Below, one piece after another: positions 21,784 to 33,300 of a stretch of 64,000 bases of DNA. A program made the translations under genes and the position numbers. Origin of the DNA: Paraspadella gotoi (taxonomy: Eukaryota > Chaetognatha); contig CM119271.1 of the NCBI GenBank assembly GCA_051294375.1, positions 13,259,039 to 13,323,038 of the forward strand. Direction: 5' to 3'. A model generated the notes under the pieces. The model worked only from the letters and a program-made list of their open reading frames with translations, made no database searches and was not told the origin of the DNA. Within the stretch, counting starts at the first letter, position 1, and every line of letters starts with the position of its first letter.

Positions 21784-24070
21784 AATCTATGTAAAATTGG
21801 CTTTCTCAAATTTTTAATAAAACTAAAAGTATGTTAGACTCAAATTGGCTCGAACTACGATATAAAGAAAATGTTTGTACTGAAGTAAAACATCAGAGCA
21901 AGTCCAGTATTTTTAGGTCTTTTTGTACAGGACCTTTGCACATTAGGGTGGAGCGATGAAAAGGTTGAGCGATTGAACAATGTTTTTTGCTGCCTTTATA
22001 TATTTAATAAGAAATAATTGAGCTATTTTTTAATAAAATTTTGTATAACAGTATGAGTATCATAATTTGAATTTTCATTATAGTAAGATCCTTGTGGCAA
22101 GGTCTCGGAGTCCCGCCACAGCGTGACGAAGGGGGGCGTGGCAACAATTGAGTCAAGTCCTCAGATCTTGACGCCAAAGATGATCATCTCTTGGAACATA
22201 TGATTGCAGGGAAAGTGTGACGATGGAACCGAATTATTGGTGATTAAATTAATTGTCTCAAGGAGTTTTTAATCATCAGAGATAATGATTAATTACATTA
22301 GATGATCGAGTAAAACAAAATTGTTTTAATAGCATAGTAAAACATGTATTTTTCACATGAGGATAAAAGCCAGACTGAATTTAAATCAGTAAACAATTCA
22401 TTAAGTAAACAATAGATTCAATATCAATGAGACATCTTCTGTTGAATGAGTTTGATTACTTGAAAACAAAAGGTTCATTATCATATTAAGTTCTTTATCT
22501 TGATGTTTGTAGAGAAGATTTTGTGGTTTCTGGTGGCCCAAGATTGGGAATCTTGGTGCTCCAATGGCCGAGTTCGTGTTCAATCCCCGATGCCTTCTCT
22601 AGTGACCATATCCTTATAAAATCATAAAATTTTAAAATGTTTTTTATTTTATTTTAAGAGCAGTTTTGGATTCGCCAGAAAAAATGATTAAAACGTTTAT
22701 TATGTTTCAACTACAGAAAGTGAAAAAGGTGACAATTTTAATTTTTTTTCATTTTTGACGCTGAAGACATCAAAATATTTTATATTTTTGGCCTAACTTT
22801 TTATGAAGAATCGGAATCTGTAATAAAAATTCCCAAAAAATTATTTTAAAAAATGACTATTTTATAATGTTACTGTTCCCCAAACACTATAATAAAAATA
22901 TTTTTTATACCATTATCATGCTATCTTACGTCTAAATATTCTTGTTTGTTCACTCAAATAAAATTTTTGTTCACAATAGGTCCACCCTAACGCACAAGCC
23001 TTAAAAGCCATCGATTTCGTTGGACTCAAATCCGGAAGACAAGATTCAAATTTCGTTTGTTTATCGGAGAACAAACGAACATTTTTTGTACAAAACAAAT
23101 TTGTTTACCTAAAATATATTACGTTTTTGGAAAAAGCGTTGTCTTTTTCCCCCCATCTAATTCTAAGCGTCCTCAGGTTCGCGCAACTTCGGCGTCGATA
23201 CTCGTAAGCGGAACCGTATATCAAACCCACTGGTGGGGGCGGATTATAGTTGGATCCGAGGTTATCTAACTCGGAAATAACATCCGGGGTTTTTTTTTTT
23301 TTTATCTGACTCTGTGGCTTTAAATAAATTCGGTTTTGTTATAATTTGTACCTTTGCCACGTACCAAAGGATTACAACGTATTTGAGTAAAGTTCCTGTA
23401 ACTCTGTAAAAGAAATTGCAACAAAGTTGTGTTCAATATTAGTCTCGTATCAAAATTGATTTTTAAATTATCTAATCTTTTTCTTACTATTTTTTAATTT
23501 AGACGCCGAAACATTTTTTTTCCGTAACACAGTTTATATTTCTAAGCTTACGTTTCCTTTGTGATATGTACCGACCGACTTACCGACCGACAGACCGACN
23601 NNNNNNNNNACCGACAGACCGACCGACTAAAAAACATTTAACTCTTTGTCTTCTGCTTAAAATAGAGAATCCGTCGACGTATACAAGGCTGAAGTCAATT
23701 TGCAATAAATGATGTTGTTAACGATGATGTTGATGTTGAAGAATCAATGAAGATGTTGATGGTGATGTAGAAGATTCTGGAGATTCAACCGCTCCTCTTT
23801 GTTGTTGTTATTGATGTTGCTGTTGTTGTTGTAGTCGTTGTTGTTGTCTTTAATCCATTCCTGACTTCGATCGCGAATCTGGATTTCATAATCATTAAAC
23901 GCGGACGCGTTTGTACTCTCTCTCTCTCTCTCTGTCTCTCTTTCTCTGTCTCTCTTTCTCTCTCTCTCTCTCTTTCAAAATGGATCCCACCAATGAATAA
24001 TAAAAAAAGAGGGAGAAAATGGTTGAGCTGAACTTTTTTCTCCCGGAAAAGTTTGGCTAATTTCTTTCAT

Positions 24071-24072
<2 letters not shown>

Positions 24073-24152
<80 letters not shown>
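24073..24152. repeat. (GA)n microsatellite
   Basis: About 80 bases of nearly perfect GA repeat. Confidence 0.95.
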
Positions 24153-24158
<6 letters not shown>

Positions 24159-24989
24159 ATCTGTCCAAAATCGAATTATGAGAAAAAAGTGAGAGAGAGA
24201 GAGACCCCACCTTTGGTAGATGTTTTTGGCGGGAAAGTTTCGCTCGATGGAAAGAAACTCGCAGACTTTTTTTGGGTAAGTTAGTTTGAGAAATTAAAAA
24301 GTAAGAGGAGAGGGAAGAAGCCATCTTTGGCTATATTGTTCAAAAGTCGCTCATTTCGGGTTATATTTTGAATTAAGTTAAAGATTAGGTTTAGGGTTGG
24401 GGATAAGAGATAAGTTAAGTTAGAGTTAAGTTAAGTTAGAGTTAAGTTAATTAGGGCTTGTGGTTAAGTTAAAGTTAGATGTTATGTGTTTAATATTTAA
24501 TATAAAAACTTTCAAATTACTTGTTTCACTATTTTATGAAGGATTTAGTAATTAATCTATATTATTTATACAAATATATATTGGTTTCTTTCTTAAAAAT
24601 TAATGTTCAGCCTGTAAAAGAAAGAATAAGAATAAATCAATGAGAAAAACGTCAAGCTTATAATCGATTAAGAAACTTTTATTTCGGTAAAACAAAGACA
24701 AATTTGCTGATCAAGTCCTAATGTAATTTCCTCGAAAAGAGAAAAGAACAAATTTCTCTTTGACTCACAAAAGTCAAAATTTATCAAAAACTTGATTTCG
24801 ATATTTGAACAATTATTTCGTTTTTAATTATACTTCGGTAAAAAGTCTTTTTTTCCAAAATGTTTTTTAAAAAAAATTCAATAACTTTTTCCGCTCTCTC
24901 TCCTCTCTCTCTCTTTCATTCCCGCCTTTCTCTTCTTCGGGAAACTTAATTGAATTCCTGACTTTGCCTGAGGGATCAGTCGAATGGGG

Positions 24990-24991
24990 AA

Positions 24992-25047
<56 letters not shown>

Positions 25048-25110
25048 AGAGAGAAGAGAGGAGAGAGAGAGGAGTGCTCGTTGAGGCGATGGAGCGAGTA
25101 AATTTGATGG

Positions 25111-25190
<80 letters not shown>

Positions 25191-25210
25191 TGAGAAGAAG
25201 AGAGAGATGA
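24990..25210. repeat. (GA)n compound repeat
   Basis: Two long GA stretches (about 24990-25075 and 25110-25200) separated by a short unique segment, with occasional AGA/GGA slips. Confidence 0.93.
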
Positions 25211-26009
25211 TAGGAATCCGGATGGAGATTGATTGTTTGATTGGTAGTTAATGGGTGAAAATGATTGAAAAGAAAATTATTGTTAAAGCAATTACCCCGT
25301 TACTGAGAGCATTTCTCATTTATTTCAACAAACCGAGCATAAAATATATTTACATACTAATGGAACGTAGTCAACGCTGTCAAAAAAAAAAAAATTGAAC
25401 GATATTTTCTTCATCTAACGGTTGTTCATTCCAAAACTAACTTTACAAACAAATTTTAAGACTAAACGATCTAAAAACATTAATTAATTTTATTTAAAAA
25501 AAAAAACTCGATTTGAATAAATATTTTTTTAATTTTTTTAAACCTAAATTTTTTTACTTTTCGATCGTGAGCGGATTACAATAAAATATTCATCGATGAC
25601 AACTGTATTACAATTAAGGCGTCACAGAGACAAAACAATTACGCGCGAATTTAGATAAATAATTAATACAAGGTTGCGCGCGGGTTTTTTTTTAGGTAAA
25701 TAATTAATACAACGTAGTAGATAATAATCAGTACAAACGATGCGATATCACTGTGGCAATTTGTTTTTTAAAAAAAATTATGAGAAAAATATGTAATTAA
25801 AACGAGTTAGTTAATATATATTTTTTTGTTGATTGCCAAACTAAGGAGAGAAATTTTTGGTTTTGGTTTTGTTTTCCGTTTTCCTTCGCTGTTCCATTCT
25901 CACCCTTGTTGTTGTTGTCGTTGTTCTTTTCTCTCTCATTTAGTCGGCATACTCAAAAACATAGAACATGGAAAAGTAAAAGAGAGAGAAATAGAAAAAG
26001 GGAAAAGAG

Positions 26010-26100
26010 AGAGAAAAAGTTGAGAGTCCAGCGTTTGACTTCAGCAAGAAAAAAAAAAGGAAAGTAAATGCCGTGATCTGATTGGCTCGTTCGCGCGTTG
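26010..26100 (+). promoter_or_regulatory. Sequence similar to the myosin C promoter/5' leader
   Basis: GAGAGTCCAGCGTTTGACTT then CAGCAAG resembles GAGAGCCGGCGTTCACTTCA then GCGCAAAG at 55862-55891. A second block, CTGATTGGCTCGTTCGCGCG, matches CTGATTGGCTGTCGTCCGCG near 55937. No TATAAAA is present here (a GAGAAATAGAAAAAGGG stretch occupies that place). It may be a decayed promoter copy lying just past the 3' end of myosin A and pointing into it. Confidence 0.35.
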
Positions 26101-26108
26101 CCTTTTCT

Positions 26109-26114
26109 TTTATT
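26109..26114 (-). terminator. Candidate AATAAA polyadenylation signal of myosin A
   Basis: AATAAA on the minus strand about 77 bases after the TAA stop at 26191-26193. Position fits a short 3' UTR. Confidence 0.45.
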
Positions 26115-26190
26115 ATTGTGGGAGATTTAATGTTTCGATGTTGTTTTCGTTGTTGTTGTTGTTGTTTTTGTTGTTGTTGTTGTTTTCGGT

Positions 26191-29100
26191 TTAACGGTAT
26201 CTGGCCAATCTGTAGTTGACGTAGTGTTGCATCTGTGAGGAGAAAAGAGATTACGTTTAAAGTTAATTTAAAGTTTATTATCTAATTTAATTTAACATGT
26301 AGTTTATTGTAATATGTAGAAAACTAATATTTAAAAGCAGAATGCAAAATTACTTTCACCCACCTTGTAATAAAGCTTAAGTAGCGCTCCTTCCTCACCA
26401 GAAACCTGGATGATAATGTTTAAGATTAAACGTTTTTAATTGATCATTAAAAACTTGCTAATACCGATGCCATTAATTTTACAGCGGGTATACATTTCTT
26501 TAGGATTAAAATAAGTTCAAAATGTGAATATTTCCTATTAAAAAATAAAAAAAATATTAAATGTAAATGAATTAAAAATAAATAAATGATTAGATAATAA
26601 AAAAATCAATAGATAATGTTAGATAATATATAACTAATTATAGTAATAGATATTAACAAGGTCCTCACCCCGATTCCCTCGTTGGAGAGTCTCGCTGCCC
26701 TCATGAGTTCGGAGGTGATGGTCGATTGAAGCTCCTGTTAAAAAATATTTTTTTAAAAATAAACAAATAAACTAATAAGTTTAATGAATATTTTAGCTTT
26801 TTGCGGTTCACACATCGCACATCAACTGCAATTTTTAAAAAAAAAGAGTTAAACATAATAATATTGAAATCTACGCAATCAAATACGAAATAAATCTAAA
26901 TAAATCTAAATAAATCTAAACGAGGTTGAGGTTCAAATGAGCAGAGACCGAAAAAAAATTTCACCGCAAAAAAAAAAAGGAGAATTCGAAGCGAATTTCC
27001 CTGTAGACGGCAACCTCCATACAGTGTGGTCCCTTTTGAAAGAAATGTTCTTAGACCCACAAGTCATATTTAATTTTCTTTTTTAAACATTATAACATTT
27101 AAACATCTATGCTTGTTTTCTTTTTTTTTTAACGAAGGTTTCTCCGCGGTTTTTTTTTTTCATATAAATTTGTGTAAACGAAACAATTTAAATACTAAAA
27201 AGAAAAACTACTTTCAAACGCGAGACCATATCCAGAAATGTGTAACTATGTGTCGGCTCATTGAACCTTTTAACCTCTTACGCCACATTATATATTATAT
27301 TCACCGCATTTAATCATGAATATATATTAATATCAAATTACTTACATTCAGACATAGACGCTAAGAACCGTTCGTGCATCCATCTACATTGTTTGTTAAA
27401 CTGTGTTTTTTTTTTGTTTTGAAAGAAGAGGAAAACCAAAGGAAGAAAACATAAGGGGAAGTATTCTGTTTTTTTCTGTTTTTTCTGTTTTTTTTTTTTT
27501 TGTCTATCCCGACGATCGCGAACTCAAAAGGGCAGCACTTTGGGATTTCTAGAAGAATCCAACTGTCCGCGGATGAACTGTTGAATCAATGAGCGAGCAA
27601 ATATAAGGACAAAGATAAGGACAAAAATGAGACAAAGGACAACGACGAGACAAAATAGGGACAATCATAAAGACAAAGAGATGAGAAAATAAGTCCCTAG
27701 CTCATCTATGCCTGGTTCTACAAAATGTGATTTTTTTTTTTGGGAAAAAACAATAGCGACACCAAGCATTTCTGGATATTTTGGTCATTTCTGGTCATTT
27801 CTGGTCATTTCTGGTCATTTCTGGTCATTTCTGGATGCGTATATTCTAAAGTATTTTGAACGGTATTAGCGACTTTGTTTTTTGATATTTAAACTGTTTT
27901 TTATAAAAAAAAAAAATAATTGCAGGAGCCACCTTCCTTGCTTGCCTTGTTACGAAAGAACCAAGCATAGATGATATTTGTTTTATCTAGAGTTTAAAAT
28001 AAAAAAACAAATTTGAATTCTGAAGGAAGGTTGGCGACTTAATAGCATAAAATTAAAACCTGAAATCGGAAAAAAAAATCAATTAGGGTAAAAAAAATTC
28101 ACGGCATTTTAAAGTTTTGACTTTTGCTTCACAGAAAAGGGAGAAAACGGTGATGAATGCGAAGAGTAAACAAATAAGATGGTCAGTACCAATGTCCTCC
28201 TGAACTGCGAGCAAAAATCACGGAAAATTAAAATAAAACTCAGGAAACTTTGGAATATAAAATATCAATTTATTTAGTTGTATTTTGAATGTCATCTTCT
28301 GAACAATTTTCTGTGTCGTTTTTGTCCTATGAAAGACATTGATATCGTCGGACATTTACAAAAAGAAAGAGGAAACGTTGAGCAAACAATTCAAGAGTCG
28401 ATTTCATACCTAATATCGCAAAAGGTTAAATATTTCCTCGTCCAAATATGGAGGAGGAGGAGGAAGTTCAATTTCCTAATAAGGGGATCGTTCAGATATT
28501 TATAGGATTGACTTTATAACAATTTTGTCACTTTTCAGAAGGCATTGATATAACCCTTTTGAACTTTTTTGAAAAATATATGACAGAAGAGTGAGTGTGA
28601 GAGAGAGAGAGAGAGAGAGTTTATTTTTTTACTTATTCATTGATTTCAATCAAAGTATTTCTTCGTTTTGAAAATCTCTCCGTCAGAATATGGGGGAGGC
28701 GGGGGCATTTTTATGTCCTGTTTAGATAAGGTAAACAAACATTGTATCGCTTTGTAATAAAATTTAAATGAACGGGCAAAATTGAATCCCCTGTTTAAAG
28801 TTTTAGGTTTTCTTTATAACATAACAGTTTAGAAGATGTAAACTAACATTAGCCTCCTGAGTTTTATTATCAAAAAAACATTTTGATTTGATTTGAGAAG
28901 CAGAAGCAAAATTAAACTTAAAAATTAATTATTTAACCTGTTACAAAATAATAAAATTTAAAAAAAAACAAAAGAAATATTCTGTCTAATATCTATTAAA
29001 GCATAACGTGCTTAAAAAAACAAAAAAACAAAAGACGTTCTACTCACGGAGATGGATTGCCACATTTCGTGCTTCCCTCAAGAGTCTCGTGGCCGCTTTG

Positions 29101-30224
29101 TCGAGGCGACCAATCTCTTCGCCGATCGTGGAGATCTCGCCCTTCAACGCCACCTTGTAGCCCGGCCGAGATGGCGCGGTTCTTCAATCCGTTGTAGCCT
29201 GAAAATGGGGGGAAAGCGGTTTGTTGTATGGAAGCTTTAAAGACGTAAGGTGGCGTGACTTGATGTTAGAAACGTCTGCTTTAAAGTGGCCAGTATTGTT
29301 AATCTTTAATAATTTTCTTTCATAGCAACAAAGTCCCTGTACTAACAGGCACTGGCAACTCATTTCTATTCTCTCTCGCATGGGGCTTTCTCTTTATTAA
29401 CTAGAGCAGTCCTGCATGAACTTGTCCTTCATTGTGGCCAAGTCTCTTAATCTTGGCCTAAATAAACTCCCTACTCACCCGAGATGGCCTGCGTGAACTA
29501 GTCCTTCATTGCGACAAAGCCTCTTTATCTTGGCCCAAATAAACTCACTACTCACTCGAGTTGGCCTGCATGAACTAGTCCTTTGTGGCCAAGTCTCTTT
29601 ATCTTGGCCCAAATAAACTCACTTCTCACCCGAGCTGGCCTGCATGAACTCGTCCTTCATTGCGACAAAGTCTCTTTATTTTGACCCAAATAAACTCCCG
29701 ACTCACCCGAGCTGGCCTGCGTGAACTTGTCCTTCATAGCGGCCAAGTCTTTGCCGGCGTTGGTCTTCTCAATGGTCATCGTCTCCTTGGCGTTTCTCAA
29801 CTCGCCCTGGAGCTTGGTTCTCTCGGAGGCGATGGTCCTCTCCAGGTCGGAGAGGGCGTTGGCCGCTTGGACGTTGCGGTTCTCTATCTGTTTGATTTCG
29901 TCGGCGATTTCACCGGTAGTGGCTCGCTCCTTCTCGGCGGCGGCTTTGGTGGTTTCCAATTTCTGTAAAGGTAGGCGAAGGGCAAGGTAAGTTAAGGTAA
30001 GGAGAATGTGAGATGGGGAAGCCAGAAAAATCTTCGTCATTTATTTGTATATGATCTCGGAGTGTTGGCTTTTGGCTGGAATACTATGTTGTGACAGTTC
30101 GATATTTGCTGTTGCTATTAGTGTCTTAACTGTTGCACCAATGTTTTTGTGTGTGTGTATCGCCGACTGTCTCTCTTTCCCGCCCTCTCTTTCTCTCTCC
30201 CCCTCTTTTCTCTCTCTCTTCCCT

Positions 30225-30300
<76 letters not shown>

Positions 30301-33300
30301 TCCCCCTCTCCCCCTCTCCATCCCTTCCCCCCTCTTTCTCCCTCCCACTTCTTCTCACCTCCTTCAGTTCCCTGTTGATCTTCTGCACGGCCTCCCGCTC
30401 TGCGACCTTGGAGTCGAGTAGAGCCTGCAACTTCTCGAATCCCTCGGCCATCATCTTTCTCCTCTCCTCTTCCTCCTTCTTCTTGCGGATCTTGGCCCCC
30501 TCGGAGGTGACCAACATGTAGAACTGGTACCTGGAATTGGTCCGGGAAGAAAGGTTTTAATTGGTCGTTTGATTGATTGATTGATTGATTCATATTGATA
30601 AATTGGCGACTCGAAGATCCATCGATGATTGATAGATCGATAAAGAAAATAACTTGTTCGCTTGTCTTTTTTAATTTAATGCTATTGATTGCTTGATTGA
30701 TAGTTTGACTGACTGACCAGCAATATCTGTCCGATTTATAAATTCACTGATTAATTAATAGTTTAATCAATTAATCGCCAAATTGTCAGTTTATAAAATT
30801 AAAACAATCAATAGATAAGTTGTTGAGTGATTGAAATAATGAGTGAGTGGTTTAATGGTTGATTTTTTTTGGTCTTAAGATTGATTGATTGATTAGTTCA
30901 TTTATTCTTTGATTAATTAATTGATTGATTGATTATTTTTTTTATTGATTGATTGATTGATTGATTGATAGCCTGATTGATAGATTTATCAATCAATCAA
31001 CTCACCATTTCCAGTTCTTGCACTTGTAATAATTCCTGATGTTGTTCTGGATGGAGGCGATGGCCCTCTTCTCCGCCGCCTTCTCCTTGTAAGTCACGGC
31101 GACGAGACACTTGCGGATGTGCGCCTGCATCTTGAGGACGATGACGGAGAGGGCGCTCTCGCGGATCTCCTCCAGTTTGGAGAGGCGACCCGCGCGGAAC
31201 ATGATCTGAGCGACCGCGGGGGATAAAAAAAAATTCTTATATGAAAATTGACAGTTTTATGATTTAAAGAAGTAAATAAAAATAATTGTTTTTTATTCTT
31301 CGAGTTTTAAGTAATGATTATTTACATTTATGATTGTTTTCCGTGTATTTTAAGGAAACGATCGTATTAATATAAAAACTTTCTGCCGTAAGTTTTTTTC
31401 TGTTTTTGTACCGCGAAGAATTTGGCGTTAATTACCAAAAACGCGCCATTTCGGAATTAAAGGATTAAAAATAAATATTAAGGTTAAAATTAAGTTAAAA
31501 TTAAGTTAAAGTTAAAATTAACAATCTAAATGGGTCGCTCTCCGAAAATAGTGCCGTCCTTACCTCTTCCTCGCCCTTTTTCAAACCCACCTTGGTGTGT
31601 CCAGTACGGAAATCGTCGGGGTCCATCCCGGCGGCGGGCAACGCCTTGTTGGCGCATGACTTGGGGTCTCCCTTCATGTCGGCGAAGATCTTGGGCTGCA
31701 CGATGGAGTATCTGGCCATGAAGTCGGCGTAGGGAACTTTGTTGGGCAGACCCAACATGCAGATGCGGATGCCTGAAGAAAAAGTCGTTTTTGTCGTTAT
31801 TGTTGTTGTTGTCGTCGTCGTCGTCGTTTTCGAGAAGCGAACAATAAATGAATTCGAACTCGCAGTCATTAAAACGAGCAAAAAAAATTATTTTTTTGAT
31901 CAACGGATGAATCGATTAATCAACCAATCAATTAATCAACCAATTAATTAATCAATAAATAAAGAAATAATTAACTCAATAAATTAATCCGTCAATGAGT
32001 CGATCAATCAATCGATCAATTAGCCAATCAAATCCATCAAATCTAATAAAATCAAATCAAATCAATCAATCAATCAAATCGATCAATCATCAAATCTATC
32101 AATCAAATCATATAAAATGCACCTTCCAGCACTCCGTTGCAGTTGAGTTGATGCATGACCAACGGGGCGTCGATGTGACCCGACTTCTTGATCTCGTTGG
32201 GGATGATGCAGCGGACGAAATGAGGATGAGTCGAGTGCAAGTTGGTCATCAGCTTCAGGAGAGACTCCCTGGGTGAGTCAAGAAAAAAGGTAAGTTAGGT
32301 AAGGATTTTATACAAAAACGTTTGTTAGTTGTTTTATAGTTAATATTTTTGATAACCCGAACGCTTTCTTGAACAAAAATTCCAAATCTTAACTTTTCCA
32401 ACTTGCCAAGCAATTAGGTTTAACAGTGAAAGCTTGCAGGATGCTGATATGTTAATGTGATGGAAGCTTTAAATCACCAAAGCCTGTACAAAGTCTGGGG
32501 CATGATAGCTTATTTATTAAATGAATGGATTATTTTTAAATTGATCGCACCAAATTTCACGACTTCTCCCAAATGTTTTTTTCCAACTTAAACATTCCGA
32601 TCATAAAAATCTACAACATTATTCAAGATTCACTTTTTCAAACGAAGCCTCGACCATTCACGACCACATAGCCCGTCCCCAATGACCGGAGACCCACAAA
32701 TGCCACCCACAAATTCCCACGCCTCTCGATACGAACCTGTGGGCGGCGGAGATGGTCATCATAGAGGAACCCTTCTTCTTCTCTCCAGTCTCTTGGAAGA
32801 CGAGAGCAACGACGGCGTTGGTGGCGCCTTGCATCATGTTGATGACGGCGTCGTTGACGGGATCCTGTGGGGGAGTGTGGTTGAATGGAGGGTGTGGTTG
32901 AATGGAGGGTGTTGTTGAATGGAGGATGTGGTTGAAGGAGGGTGTGGTTGAATGGAGGATGTGGTTGAATCGAGGGTGTTGTTGAAGGAGGATGTGGTTG
33001 AAGGAGAGTGTGGTTGAAGGAGGATGTGGTTGAAGGAGGATGTGGTTGAAGGAGGGTGTGGTGAACGACGAAGATGATGACAACAAAGAAGATGACGAAG
33101 ACATAAAAAAAAGAATGAAGACAAAAAAGACGATGACGACGACGAAGACGACGTCGATCAAGACATGACAAAAGGAGACTATTTTGACGAAAATGACGAA
33201 GAAGGAGAAGATGAAGTTGACAATGATGACAGCGATAAAGTTAACAATGACATCGACGATGGCGGAAAAGATGATGACAAAAACGAAAATCGCAATGACA

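Larger units (their letters stand above)
21784..26108. other. Repeat-rich intergenic DNA, no gene recognised
   Basis: Long GA tracts (24073-24152, 25000-25190), a TTAGGG-like patch (24365-24480), a 10-N gap at 23600-23609 within GACC repeats, and poly-GTT near 23800-23850. A tRNA-like B-box (GTGTTCAATCCCC near 22575) is present without a foldable tRNA. Short open frames (for example minus 22916-23098) have no recognisable features. Confidence 0.55.

Noticed and set aside
22505-22600. tRNA-like B-box (GTGTTCAATCCCC)
   Set aside because: No matching A-box at the right distance and no cloverleaf could be drawn; at most a decayed tRNA-derived repeat.
29405-29760. CRISPR-like direct repeats
   Set aside because: Units are ~77-bp tandem copies of a myosin exon edge, with no spacer diversity, in a eukaryotic intron.
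30045-30593. Long S/L-rich or E/R-rich frames on both strands
   Set aside because: They read through a (CT)n tract and a true myosin exon in the wrong frame.
32638-33171. Pro/His/Thr-rich 167-177-residue minus frames
   Set aside because: Shadow of the intronic GGAGGGTGTGGTTGAAT minisatellite; only the ~43-residue myosin exon at 32737-32864 is real.
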